Source of the DNA: Rhodococcus oryzae
GTDB lineage: Bacteria; Actinomycetota; Actinomycetes; Mycobacteriales; Mycobacteriaceae
Direction of reading: 5' to 3'
DNA: 64,000 nt
Assembly: GCF_005049235.1 (NCBI RefSeq)
Contig: NZ_SUMD01000008.1
Coordinates: 186,001 to 250,000 of the forward strand
Shown: positions 53,838 to 64,000 of the stretch, one piece after another
How the letters are laid out: each line of letters begins with the position of its first letter
How positions within the stretch are numbered: position 1 is the first letter of the stretch
Translations under genes and position numbers: made by a program
Notes under the pieces: model-generated
What the model saw: only the letters and a program-made list of their open reading frames with translations
Database searches by the model: none
Told to the model about the DNA's origin: nothing

Positions 53838-56483
53838 ATGTCCGTTGTTAATTGGGATACACAGCAGGCGCGCAATCAGATCCCGAACTACGCGCACCCC
53901 GTGATTCGCCGTGGGCGACTACTGGATTCGCTCTCCGAGGCGATGTTCTCGCCGCCGGACTCGCCCACCACCGTGGCCATGCTCATCGCGCCGGTCGGCA
54001 CGGGCAAGACCATGCTGCTCTCGGACTGGGCCGCCGCGGTCTCCGCACTGCCCAACCCACCGACGATCGCCTGGCTCACCATCGAGGAACGGGACAACGA
54101 CCTCGACACGGTCCGTTCCGCGGTCCGCACGGCCCTGGAGAGCACCGGCAACCCCGCGGTCTCGGATGCCGTTCGCAACCTGCCGCCCACCACCGACGAG
54201 AACTACCCGGTCGCGCTGACCCAGGCACTCGAGGCCATGGGCGAGCCGGTCTGGCTGATCCTCGACGACGCGCACCTGCTGCACGAACCGACGGTTCTCG
54301 AGGCGCTCGGGAATTTCCTTCGTTGGGCACCGCCGAGCCTGCGCACCATCCTCGCCGGACGCTTCGAACCACCACTCGCCGTGCACCGGATGCGCCTCGA
54401 GGGCCGGGTCTGCGACCTCTCCCATCGCGATCTCGCCTTCACCGAGGAGGAGGCGGCAATCCTGTTCGCGGAACACGGAGTACGCCTCGACGGCCTCGAC
54501 CTGGCCAAGATCCTCGGACGCACCGAGGGGTGGGCGGCCGGTCTCCGACTCGCCGCGATCTCGCTCGCGCGACACCCCGACCCCACCGCGATGATCACCG
54601 ACTTCAGCGGGGACAGCAGGGTGGTCGCCGACTATCTCGTCAACGAGGTGCTGGACGGTCTCACCGAGGACGAGCGAGAATTCGTCGTCGAGACATCCAT
54701 CCCCGATGCGTTCACCGTGGAGCTCGCCGAGGCACTCACCGGGAACCCGGGAAGCCGCGACGCCCTCGACACCCTCGAGCATTCCAACTTTCTGGTCGAG
54801 CGGGTGTGCGGCTCACCCGGCTGGTATCGGTATCACCCCCTGTTGCGCGAGTATCTGCGCGCCGAGGTCGGCCGACTGGGACGCGACGCCGTCGGCGACC
54901 TCGAACGAGTCGCCGCCGGGTGGTTCGCTCGCAGCGGAGACCACGAGCACGCACTCGAACACGCACTGCACGCAGGAGACGACGACGCACTGCTGACGCT
55001 GCTGCGGGAGTGCGGCCTGCGGCTGGTGCTGGCGGGCAACTGGGCCACCGTGATCAGCGTCCTCGACCGCGTGTCCCCGACCGTGCGGGCGGATCCGTCC
55101 ACCCGGTTGCTCAGGGTCGCCGCGGAATTGGCCAGGGGCAACACCGCCGCCGCCTCGTCCACCCTCAGCGCGCTCGACCGCGCATCGGATCAGGATGATG
55201 CGGAGATGCCCGCCGAGCTCGAAATGCTCGGGGACGGCCTCCGCGTGCAGGTCGCCGTTCAGAACGGCGGAATCGAAAACGCTTTGAAGACACTGCAATC
55301 CGACCCGGTCGGCGAGGCCGGCGACCCGGAGCTCGACTCCTTCGCGCTGCTGCAGGAGGGCATCGCCGAGCTGTATCTCGGCCGGCTCGTGCCCGCGGGC
55401 CTGCACCTGGAGGACGCTCTGGCAACCGCGCGCGCCGCCGAACTGCCCGCCGTGGTCCTGGAGGCCCTCACCGGCCTGGCCGCGCTGGCGGCGTACCGGT
55501 GCCGCATCGACGACATGATCGCCAGGTCATCGGAGGCCACGGACCACGGCCGCGCCCATGACCTCACCGACCATCGCCACTGCCACCTCGCCCAGCTGTT
55601 CGGCGCGCTGGGCCACTACCTGAGGGTCGAGGACGAGGCCGCGGCGCAACTGGCGAGCCTGTGTGTCCCGCACCTCGCGGCCTGCGAGAGCCCGGCGATG
55701 GGGCGAGCCTCCGTGCTCCTGGGAGCCATCCTCGAATTCGAGTCAACCGATGACCGGCACGCGGTGGCGAGGGTGATTCGCGACCATTGCACGCCCGGGC
55801 GGAACCGACCGCTGCCGCCCGGCACCACCGCCCTCCTCGCGACCTCGGCCCAGCGCGCGTTCCTTCAGGTCGGGGAGCCCGTCTGGGCCGCGCAGGTCGC
55901 GGAGCTGACCGCGGCCGAGCTCGGGCACGGCGGCGAGGTGGCCGTGCTGCAGGCCACGATGTCGCTGCACCACCGACGACTGGACGCGGCGCGCCGCGAG
56001 CTCGCCCCGGTCCTCAGCGGTGAACTCGAATGCCTGTCGGATGTCACCCTCATCCGTGCCTGGCTGATGGCGGCCACGATCGCGGATGCCAGGGAGGACT
56101 CGATCACCGCGAGGTCGGCGCTTGTCGAGGCCATCACGATCGCTGAACCCGAGGCCATCCTGCGGCCGTTCCACGACGGCGGCGAACCGCTGAGGGATCT
56201 GTTGGACCGGCACCGCGGCCGTTTCGGGGTGTACGACAAGTTCGCCGAACGCGCGCGGTCGGTGATTCCGCAGTCCGCGCAGGGTGCGACGGACCTGCTC
56301 ACCCCCCGCGAAATGGAACTACTCGTCGAGCTGCCCTCCTGGCACACCGCCGAACAGATCGCCGCGGACCTGTTCGTCTCCGTCAACACCGTCAAGACCC
56401 ACCTGCGCGGCATCTACCGGAAACTCGACGTGCGGACCAGGCGGGACGCCATCACCGAGGCCAGGGCACGCGGGCTGCTGTGA
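53838..56483 (+). CDS. Large LuxR/MalT-type ATP-dependent regulator
   Basis: An 881-residue LAL/MalT-like regulator. An N-terminal NTPase has Walker A APVGTGKT (residues 51-58) and Walker B PVWLILDDAHLL (138-148). The central part (about residues 330-800) consists of helical repeats (TPR-like MalT arms), and the C-terminal LuxR helix-turn-helix reads LTPREMELLVELPSWHTAEQ to NTVKTHLRGIYRKL. ATP and an inducer drive such proteins to oligomerise and activate transcription. ATG 53838 follows GGGGAGG. No obvious target gene lies beside it. Confidence 0.92.
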   Translation: MSVVNWDTQQARNQIPNYAHPVIRRGRLLDSLSEAMFSPPDSPTTVAMLIAPVGTGKTMLLSDWAAAVSALPNPPTIAWLTIEERDNDLDTVRSAVRTALESTGNPAVSDAVRNLPPTTDENYPVALTQALEAMGEPVWLILDDAHLLHEPTVLEALGNFLRWAPPSLRTILAGRFEPPLAVHRMRLEGRVCDLSHRDLAFTEEEAAILFAEHGVRLDGLDLAKILGRTEGWAAGLRLAAISLARHPDPTAMITDFSGDSRVVADYLVNEVLDGLTEDEREFVVETSIPDAFTVELAEALTGNPGSRDALDTLEHSNFLVERVCGSPGWYRYHPLLREYLRAEVGRLGRDAVGDLERVAAGWFARSGDHEHALEHALHAGDDDALLTLLRECGLRLVLAGNWATVISVLDRVSPTVRADPSTRLLRVAAELARGNTAAASSTLSALDRASDQDDAEMPAELEMLGDGLRVQVAVQNGGIENALKTLQSDPVGEAGDPELDSFALLQEGIAELYLGRLVPAGLHLEDALATARAAELPAVVLEALTGLAALAAYRCRIDDMIARSSEATDHGRAHDLTDHRHCHLAQLFGALGHYLRVEDEAAAQLASLCVPHLAACESPAMGRASVLLGAILEFESTDDRHAVARVIRDHCTPGRNRPLPPGTTALLATSAQRAFLQVGEPVWAAQVAELTAAELGHGGEVAVLQATMSLHHRRLDAARRELAPVLSGELECLSDVTLIRAWLMAATIADAREDSITARSALVEAITIAEPEAILRPFHDGGEPLRDLLDRHRGRFGVYDKFAERARSVIPQSAQGATDLLTPREMELLVELPSWHTAEQIAADLFVSVNTVKTHLRGIYRKLDVRTRRDAITEARARGLL

Positions 56484-56601
56484 CCGCGGCCGCGCATTTC
56501 ACCACTCGCGGGTGAGGCGCGCGTCTCATCTCGGCGGACACTGGAGGTCGAAGGTCTACTGATCACGGATCAGCCCAGTCGACTCAGGAGGAGGCCCTCC
56601 G

Positions 56602-56826
56602 GTGGCACACCCCCAACCCGCCCGGGTCCGCTACGAGTTCCTCGTGCGCGGTGATCTGTCCGAGCGCGTTCTGGCCGCCTTTCCGGAGCTGAGCGTGGCG
56701 CCGACCCCGCACGCCTATACGACGCTGTACGGCCCGATCGACGGCGACGTCCAGCTGCGCGGGATGCTTGCGCGTTTCGACACGATGGGCCTGACGGTCA
56801 TCGAGATGCGACGCCTTCCAGACTGA
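56602..56826 (+). CDS. Small hypothetical protein
   Basis: A 74-residue protein from GTG 56602, after GGAGGAGG. It folds like a small alpha/beta domain (RYEFLVRGDLSERVLAAFPE, then LYGPIDGDVQLRGMLARFDT), with a pattern common to actinobacterial proteins of unknown function of this size. It lies 118 bases after the LuxR-type gene and before a strong hairpin. Confidence 0.75.
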   Translation: MAHPQPARVRYEFLVRGDLSERVLAAFPELSVAPTPHAYTTLYGPIDGDVQLRGMLARFDTMGLTVIEMRRLPD

Positions 56827-56839
56827 GCCCAGGCCGGAC

Positions 56840-56874
56840 GACAAACCGCCGCCCCGTCAGGGCGGCGGTTTGTC
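56840..56874. terminator. 15-bp hairpin between convergent genes
   Basis: GACAAACCGCCGCCC (56840-56854) pairs perfectly with GGGCGGCGGTTTGTC (56860-56874), loop 5 bases. It serves the small gene at 56602 and the pentapeptide gene on the other strand. Confidence 0.87.
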
Positions 56875-56899
56875 TGGTGTTATCCGACGTTGTCTTGGG

Positions 56900-57574
56900 T
56901 TATCCGACGCCGCTGATGTTCGTCGAGCCGGTGACCGCGGAGCCGATCAACGGCTGCAACGGGTCCTCGGCCTCCTCGGGCCCGTCGGTACCGACACCGC
57001 TGATGTTCGTCGAACCGGTCACCGTCGAACCGAACAGCGGTTGTCCGTTCGGCATCGTGCTGCCGCCGCCGACCGGCATGCCGTTCTCGTTGGCGCCGGC
57101 CAGGTTCACCGAGACCGCTTCCTTGAGCCTGGCGCCGAACACGTTGGCGCCGGACAGGTTCGCCCCAGCCATGTTCGCCTTGGCCAGGTTCGCGTTGGAC
57201 AGGTTGGCGCTGACCAGGTAGGCATTCGTCAGGTTGGCCCCGCTGAGGTCCGCGCTCGCCAGGAGCGTGTTGCCGAGGTTCGCGCTGGACAGGTTCGCGC
57301 CGGTGAGCTTCGCGCCGGACAGGTTGGCCCCGAGCAGGTTCGCTCCCGACAGGTTGGCCCCGGCCAGGTTGACGCCGGTCAGGTTCGCGCCCGCGAGGTT
57401 CGCGCCAACGCACGAGGTGGCGAGGTCCGCGCTCGGATCGGAGACGATGGTGCAGGTTCCGAGAAGCGTGTCGGCGCTCGCGTTCGGCGCCACCGTCGCC
57501 AGACCCACCATCGCGATTCCGGTACTGAGGACCGCGACGCCGAGCCCACGGACAGCATTGTTCAAAGCCGACAT
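56900..57574 (-). CDS. Secreted pentapeptide-repeat protein
   Basis: A 224-residue exported protein. The signal peptide ends APNASA before DTLLG (cut after about residue 34). Residues 50-150 are a run of A(N/D)LXX pentapeptides (repeats such as [20 protein letters not shown]), forming a right-handed beta-helix. The last 55 residues contain a duplicated tail with the motif [14 protein letters not shown] twice, separated by an acidic linker ([13 protein letters not shown]). ATG 57574 follows AGTAGGAA. The function is unknown; the signal peptide suggests a cell-surface or secreted role. Confidence 0.9.
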   Translation of the reverse strand: MSALNNAVRGLGVAVLSTGIAMVGLATVAPNASADTLLGTCTIVSDPSADLATSCVGANLAGANLTGVNLAGANLSGANLLGANLSGAKLTGANLSSANLGNTLLASADLSGANLTNAYLVSANLSNANLAKANMAGANLSGANVFGARLKEAVSVNLAGANENGMPVGGGSTMPNGQPLFGSTVTGSTNISGVGTDGPEEAEDPLQPLIGSAVTGSTNISGVG

Positions 57575-57704
57575 GAATTTCCTACTTCCAGAACGACCCC
57601 TGCACGGGTCAACATCACAGCCCGACGCGGACACAGTAAACGAACGGGCCCCCATCGTTCTCGTCTTTCGCGAAATAGCTACCGACGGGTTCGGCGGGCC
57701 CCGC

Positions 57705-59393
57705 TCAACGCTTACGGACCAGCCGCCGCTCGGCCTCCTCGATTGCCTGACCGGTCGATTCGCCGAGGATCGGCGTGGCCGCGAACGTCTCGAGGGACAC
57801 GCCCTGACTGGCGAGGCGGTCGGCATCCCAGCAATCGAGCACTTCGGGCGTGAGGCCGCTCAGATACAGCCGGCCCCCGAGCCGGTCGAGCCGGTCCGCA
57901 TAGTCGGCGATCACCTTGAAGAAGGTGGCACCAAGAGTGGTTCGGCCGCGCAGCCGCAGGATGACCTCGGGCGACTCGGCATCGCCCGGGTCCGGCAGGT
58001 GCACCTGCAGCGTCCTCGCGCCCGCGTAGAAGAGGCTCCCGTACACGTCGAGCACGACGATCTCCCCGCTCGCCAGCGTCTTCGGGGCGTCGGACTCCTC
58101 GAGCAGCCCGTCATCGGTCGGCCGCAACCGGACGACCTTGAGGTCGACGGCCTCCTGGTTGAGCTGCAGCAGGATCGAGAGCGCGACACCGATCCCGACC
58201 GCAGCGGTGACCGGGAGCAGCAGGGTCGCGATGAAGGTGGTCACCAGCGCGATGACCGAGCTGGGTCCGCTGCGCAGGATCGAGGCGATCTGCGCGGGGC
58301 GGACGGAGCCCACGGCGGCGAAGATCAGCACCGCCGCCAGTGTCGGCATCGGAACCTTGCCGACGAGCCCCGAGAACAGCACCAGGATCACGAGCATCCA
58401 GATCCCGGAGAAGACCGCGCCCCAGCGGCTGCGTGCGCCTGCGGTGGCGTTCAACGCCGTCTGACCGACCGATCCGCCGACCGGCATCCCGCCGAACAGT
58501 GCGGAACCGATGTTGCCGATGCCCTGCGCGGAAAAATCCTGGTTCGGCAGGGACCGGGAGCCGTCCCGGTTGGGCGAGGCCTCCGCGACCCCGGCACCCT
58601 GCACCAGCACGATCGCGGCCACGGCGAACCCGGCCCCGATCAGCGACGGCGACAGCAGTCCGAGGTCGGGGATCTGGGGCAGCGGGATCCCGGTCGGGAT
58701 CGTCCCCACGTCCGCCACCCGGGCCACGCTGTCGAGGCCGAAGAAGATCACGATCAGGCAGGGCACCACCAGCGCGATCAGGGCACTGAACAACGCCAGC
58801 CTGGTGCGCGCGAGGACGATCAGCAGCACGAGGGCCAGCAGCCCGGTCAGCAGCGACGGCAGATCGATGCGCGTCGGGTTCGTGACCAGGTCGAAGGCCT
58901 TGGCGAGGGCGACGGACCCCGACACGGTCGCCCCCGTCAGGTCGACGATCTGCCCGAGCACGATGTTGACGGCGATCCCGGTGAGGAAGCCGGTCATCAC
59001 CGAATGCGAGACGAAGCGGGTGTAGCGCCCGAGCCGGAGCACGGCGGCCGCGACCATCACGGCGCCCGCGATCAGGGTGAGCAGGATCAGGGCACCGGGC
59101 CGCTCCGCCTCCTGCACCTCCGCGAGGGCCGAACCGGCGGCGAGTGCCGAGGCGCCGGTCGTGGTGATCACCATCAGCTTGGTGCTGGTCTGCATCCCGC
59201 CGAAGAGCGGTCCGGCGAAGCTCGCATAGAGGCCGTGTACCGGGCTGACCCCGGCCAGCACCCCGGACGCCATCCCGTCCGGGACGCTGCTGATCGCACC
59301 GGGGATCGCCGCGACGAGGTCCGCCTTGAGGAACCGGCGCTCGGGCATCCTCGAGCGCACCCAACCGCGGGCAGCGGACACTCTCGACACCAT
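57705..59393 (-). CDS. SulP-family anion permease with STAS domain (copy 3)
   Basis: A 562-residue permease. The SulP signature is [20 protein letters not shown] and [20 protein letters not shown]. Twelve or so membrane segments are followed by a C-terminal STAS domain ([20 protein letters not shown], then [20 protein letters not shown]). It is the most divergent of the three SulP copies in the window. The start is ATG 59393; ATG 59348 is possible. It diverges from leuA, whose leader starts about 90 bases away. The substrate could be sulfate or bicarbonate. Confidence 0.9.
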   Translation of the reverse strand: MVSRVSAARGWVRSRMPERRFLKADLVAAIPGAISSVPDGMASGVLAGVSPVHGLYASFAGPLFGGMQTSTKLMVITTTGASALAAGSALAEVQEAERPGALILLTLIAGAVMVAAAVLRLGRYTRFVSHSVMTGFLTGIAVNIVLGQIVDLTGATVSGSVALAKAFDLVTNPTRIDLPSLLTGLLALVLLIVLARTRLALFSALIALVVPCLIVIFFGLDSVARVADVGTIPTGIPLPQIPDLGLLSPSLIGAGFAVAAIVLVQGAGVAEASPNRDGSRSLPNQDFSAQGIGNIGSALFGGMPVGGSVGQTALNATAGARSRWGAVFSGIWMLVILVLFSGLVGKVPMPTLAAVLIFAAVGSVRPAQIASILRSGPSSVIALVTTFIATLLLPVTAAVGIGVALSILLQLNQEAVDLKVVRLRPTDDGLLEESDAPKTLASGEIVVLDVYGSLFYAGARTLQVHLPDPGDAESPEVILRLRGRTTLGATFFKVIADYADRLDRLGGRLYLSGLTPEVLDCWDADRLASQGVSLETFAATPILGESTGQAIEEAERRLVRKR

Positions 59394-59444
59394 CTCGCCA
59401 GCCTCACGGCCCCGCGACCGAAGGGCATCACTCCCGACGGGTGA

Positions 59445-61418
<1,974 letters not shown>

Positions 61419-61432
61419 GCGCCGACGGGCCT

Positions 61433-61472
61433 GTGCGCGCGTCGTGCCCCGGTTGGGGTACGACGCGCGCAC
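61433..61472. terminator. 18-bp tetraloop hairpin after leuA
   Basis: Bases 61433-61450 pair with 61455-61472 (one G-T wobble), loop GGTT. It begins 15 bases after the leuA stop and has no T-run. Confidence 0.87.
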
Positions 61473-61594
61473 ACCAGTACCAGCTTCGCGTGCCATGTCC
61501 ACCCCCGCACCGACTAGTCCGCGGTGGGATGCGAACCACTACCTGCTGAGCGACATTTCGACTCCGTGCGCCTGCAGTGACGGTCGGCTGTCAG

Positions 61595-61620
61595 GTTTGC
61601 ATCGTGTTGGTTGCGGGTAT
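61595..61620 (+). promoter_or_regulatory. SigF/SigB-type stress promoter
   Basis: GTTT (61595-61598), 16 bases and GGGTAT (61615-61620) match the consensus of the actinobacterial stress sigma factors SigF and SigB exactly. Transcription should start near 61627, giving a leader of about 70 bases for the DUF6131 gene at 61696. Confidence 0.75.
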
Positions 61621-61695
61621 GCGGATCACGGTGCAATTCGCGGCAGTGTTTCTGTTGACTCGCGGGCACTGTGACCGAAATGAGGCGTACCTGTC

Positions 61696-61851
61696 ATGAT
61701 TATTCTTGGACTCATCTTGCTGCTTGTCGGGTTCCTTCTCAGCATCCCGATCCTGTGGACGATCGGAATCGTCCTTCTGGTGGTCGGTGCGGTGCTGTTC
61801 CTACTCGGCTCGATGGGGCACGCGGTAGGTGGACGGGCCCACTACTACTGA
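61696..61851 (+). CDS. DUF6131-type small membrane protein
   Basis: A 51-residue protein consisting of two tight membrane segments (MIILGLILLLVGFLLSIPIL, then TIGIVLLVVGAVLFLLGSMG) and a short GGRAHYY tail. This is the pattern of the DUF6131 family, common in Mycobacteriales and often under stress sigma factors. ATG 61696 has only a weak ribosome site. The consensus SigF-type promoter 75 bases upstream supports a role in envelope stress or stationary phase. Confidence 0.8.
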   Translation: MIILGLILLLVGFLLSIPILWTIGIVLLVVGAVLFLLGSMGHAVGGRAHYY

Positions 61852-61990
61852 GCGGCACCGTGAATGGCGCAGGTCCAGGGAACAGAAGCCGGTTGGTCGG
61901 TTTCAAGATCCGGGATCGAGTACTCGAATGTCATGACGCATCAAGCGACTTCGAGGGCGAGGACAGCGGGCGGTCAGACCGCCGACTCCG

Positions 61991-62347
61991 TCACGCATTC
62001 GCTGGGCGCATCCATGCGCTGCAGGGCGGGTGTGCCGCGGAGGCCAGCGCGCCGTCGGCGTCGGCGCCCCCGGAGACCTCGGCGTGTAGTCGATCGAGGA
62101 ATCAGCGTTCCATCGCTCCGCGCGCACGGATGAGGTCCGGATCCCACTCCCACTCGGGATCAACGGCCTCGAACCCGCGGTAGTGCAACTCGTAGCAGAT
62201 CTGGAGGGCGAGTTGGAGGTCGCCGCCGAACGCGTCGGATTGGCCCAGGTGCGGAAATGTGTGGAGCGAATCGCGGCGCCCCTGCGACAGGGCGGAGACG
62301 AGTGCGTATGAGATCGGCCCTCGTGGCAACGGTAGGGCTGCAGTCAT
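61991..62347 (-). pseudogene. Iron-containing redox enzyme family gene, broken
   Basis: From ATG 62347 the frame reads ALPLPRGPISYALVSALSQG, then LQLALQICYELHYRGFEAVD and PEWEWDPDLIRARGAMER, the N-terminal part of the actinobacterial iron-containing redox enzyme family (the ELHYRGF stretch carries a conserved His). A TGA at 62102-62104 interrupts it; the same frame continues with FLDRLHAEVSGG, as in intact homologues, and is lost in non-homologous sequence before TGA 61991. Intact proteins are about 300 residues or more, so two thirds are missing. It keeps a SigF-like promoter. Confidence 0.75.
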
Positions 62348-62351
62348 GGTG

Positions 62352-62377
62352 ATACCGCGGCGGCATCCGCTCGAAAC
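62352..62377 (-). promoter_or_regulatory. Second SigF-like promoter, before the broken gene
   Basis: On the minus strand GTTT (62377-62374), 16 bases and CGGTAT (62357-62352) match the SigF consensus except for one base. The ATG lies four bases further on, so the message would be leaderless. Confidence 0.55.
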
Positions 62378-62504
62378 CTCCAGGCTGTCGATGCCTGTGC
62401 CCGCTCCACATGCTGCGCCCAGGTGAGCGACGCGAAGCTCACCCACCGCCCCATCGATGACGGTCAGCGTCCCGATATGGAGGTCGCGACGCACCGGGCC
62501 GATC

Positions 62505-64000
62505 TCAGTCGGGAGTGACGATCGCGAAATCAGGGTCCGGCGCGTCGAGATAACCGGCGAGCTCGACCAGCTTCGCGACGTCTCCCTCCGCGACGACGGT
62601 GCCGTCGGCGATCGCCTTCGCGATGTCCGCGCCGCCGACCAGCACCCCCAGGAGCACCGGACGGGTGAGCGTGAGAGTGGCGTCGGCGCCGGTGGGTTCG
62701 CCGTCGAGGTCGAAGTGGACCAGCAGCCCGTTGCTGAGTTGCGTCCGGTGCACCAGGTCCTCGTCGGTGACCCGCCAGTCGATCACGATGCGCGCCGACC
62801 ATGCCCGCGGTCCGTCGATCCGCAGGGACACCGCGTCGAAGACCTGTTCCACCGACAACGCGGCCGCGATGTCCGGGGCGTCGGCCTTGGTCGGTGTTCC
62901 CACCGACCCGTTCCGCAGCTCGTAGGCCCCGGTGAGGTAGAAGTTCCGCCAGGTTCCGTTCTCGGCGCCGTAGCCGAGTTGTTCGAAGGTGTCGGCCTGC
63001 AGCGCCTTCGCCTCCGCGTTGTCGGGTTCGGCGAAGATCACGTAGTTGACCACCTGCGCGACCCAACGGAAGTCACCGGCCGCGAACGACTCCCGGGCCC
63101 TGCGCAGCACCTCGGCCGAGCCACCCATGAACTCGACGTGCCTCGTGGCCGACTCCACGGGCGGATGTTCCCAGAGGTGCGCCGGGTTCCCGTCGAACCA
63201 GCCCATGTAGCGCTGATAGATCGCCTTGACGTTGTGGCTGACCGAGCCGTAGTAGCCGCGGGTGTGCCAGGCGTCGGCCAGCGCGGGCGGCAGCTCGATC
63301 TCCTCGGCGATCTCGATTCCGGTGTGGCCCTGATTGATCCGTCGCAGCGTCTGGTCGTGCAGATAGCCGTAGAGGTCCCGCTGCAGCGACAGGAACTCGG
63401 TGAGACGCTCGGACCCCCACGTCGGCCAGTGATGCGAGGCGAACAGCACATCGGACTTCGCGGCGTACCGGTTGATCGACTCGGTGAGGTACTTGGACCA
63501 CACGTGCGGATCCCGGACCAGCGCGCCGCGCAGGGTCAGCAGGTTGTGCAGGGTGTGGGTCGCGTTCTCCGCCATGCACAGGGCCCGGAAATCCGGGAAA
63601 TAGAAGTTCATCTCGGACGGCGCCTCGGTGCCCGGCGTCATCTGGAACTCGATGCAGACCCCGTCGACGGTCTCCACCTGCCCGGTCGCGGAGACGTACA
63701 GGGTCGGCATGATCAGGGTCGGCGAGCCGGTGGACGTCGTCTGGCCCAGCCCGGCGCCGACCCCGCCACGGGGTCCCCTGGGCAGGGCCGCGCCGTACAT
63801 GTAGGCGGCCCGCCGGGCCATCGCCGTGCCCGCGTAGACGTTCTCCTCGACGGCGTGTTCCACGAAGCCGACCGGCGCGAGGATCGGGCAGCGCCCCGCG
63901 GCCACGTCCTCCTCCGTCGTGACGCCCTTGACGCCACCGAAGTGGTCGATGTGCGAGTGCGTGTAGATGACGCCGGTGACGGGCCGATTGCCGCGATGCT
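62505..64000 (-). CDS. Alkylsulfatase of the SdsA1/BDS1 metallo-beta-lactamase type (5' end outside window)
   Basis: The frame is open to the right edge, so the N-terminus is missing. At 63906-63998 it encodes the metal motif THSHIDHFGG (HxHxDH). Later come FCAEN-type AENATHTLHNLLTLRGALVR (second metal site), LFASHHWPTWGSER (third site) and the alkylsulfatase dimerisation and SCP2-like C-terminal domain (from about base 62900). The family removes sulfate from primary alkyl sulfates such as detergents. It ends with VTPD. It fits the sulfatase and SulP genes elsewhere in the window. Confidence 0.93.
   Translation of the reverse strand, partial: HRGNRPVTGVIYTHSHIDHFGGVKGVTTEEDVAAGRCPILAPVGFVEHAVEENVYAGTAMARRAAYMYGAALPRGPRGGVGAGLGQTTSTGSPTLIMPTLYVSATGQVETVDGVCIEFQMTPGTEAPSEMNFYFPDFRALCMAENATHTLHNLLTLRGALVRDPHVWSKYLTESINRYAAKSDVLFASHHWPTWGSERLTEFLSLQRDLYGYLHDQTLRRINQGHTGIEIAEEIELPPALADAWHTRGYYGSVSHNVKAIYQRYMGWFDGNPAHLWEHPPVESATRHVEFMGGSAEVLRRARESFAAGDFRWVAQVVNYVIFAEPDNAEAKALQADTFEQLGYGAENGTWRNFYLTGAYELRNGSVGTPTKADAPDIAAALSVEQVFDAVSLRIDGPRAWSARIVIDWRVTDEDLVHRTQLSNGLLVHFDLDGEPTGADATLTLTRPVLLGVLVGGADIAKAIADGTVVAEGDVAKLVELAGYLDAPDPDFAIVTPD

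Noticed and set aside
57234-59444. A 736-codon plus-strand frame opposite the pentapeptide and SulP copy 3 genes
   Set aside because: Antisense to a signal-peptide protein and a clear permease; the residues are the usual shadow mix.

Overview
The window is G+C-rich actinobacterial chromosome, most likely from the Mycobacteriales (Rhodococcus/Nocardia/Gordonia type). The support is a bias to G/C in third codon positions, GTG starts, many start codons lying only a few bases after a -10 box (leaderless style), long hairpin terminators without a T-run, and marker families of this order: DUF6131, DUF7144, a kinase-like MviN-type pseudokinase, actinobacterial LeuA, ask-asd, and a SigF-type promoter. 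I see no rRNA, CRISPR array, phage, IS element or replication origin.

Layout. 1-0.9 kb: end of a metallophosphoesterase gene, tRNA-Pro(CGG) and its terminator. 1-10.4 kb: regulators paired with small oxidoreductase or detoxification genes (AraC-quinone oxidoreductase, TetR-VOC protein with two clear operators, TetR-enoyl-CoA hydratase, BBE-type flavoprotein, DHFR-like protein). 9.5-14.2 kb: a compact 3-hydroxybutyrate utilisation locus (LysR, MHS symporter, 3-hydroxybutyrate dehydrogenase, CoA-transferase A and B) with stop-start overlaps. 14.4-17.0 kb: a secreted protein with six Ig-like repeats. 17.2-20.0 kb: a GPH-type transporter coupled to a sphingosine-phosphate-lyase-like PLP enzyme. 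20.1-23.0 kb: oxidative-stress block katA-furA-dps. 23.3-29.0 kb: TetR-controlled Baeyer-Villiger-type monooxygenase, mscL and several membrane proteins. 29.1-31.4 kb: asd and ask, with an internal start for the ask beta chain. 31.6-38.3 kb: LtrA-like protein, exonuclease/DNA polymerase, AraC regulator, pseudokinase, FUSC protein. 38.4-48.1 kb: M20 amidohydrolase, DUF1254 protein, then a sulfur block: sulfatase relic, SulP, arylsulfatase, second SulP, SDR. 48.3-57.6 kb: MarR, GtrA, TetR, crotonase, pirin, GNAT, LLM flavoprotein, a large LuxR/MalT-type regulator and a pentapeptide-repeat protein. 57.7-64 kb: third SulP, leuA behind a leader peptide with three consecutive Leu codons, a SigF-type promoter for a DUF6131 protein, a decaying iron-redox-enzyme gene, and an alkylsulfatase running off the window.

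How the parts fit. Two housekeeping amino-acid loci (ask-asd and leuA), which are close neighbours in Mycobacterium tuberculosis, lie about 28 kb apart here. The interval carries two of the three SulP permeases, an arylsulfatase and a dead sulfatase copy; the third SulP and an alkylsulfatase sit at or just beyond its leuA edge. This suggests local specialisation for sulfate esters. Control elements are unusually readable: several near-perfect operator palindromes sit next to the TetR, AraC and LLM genes, a candidate attenuator precedes leuA, and long hairpins mark many gene ends.
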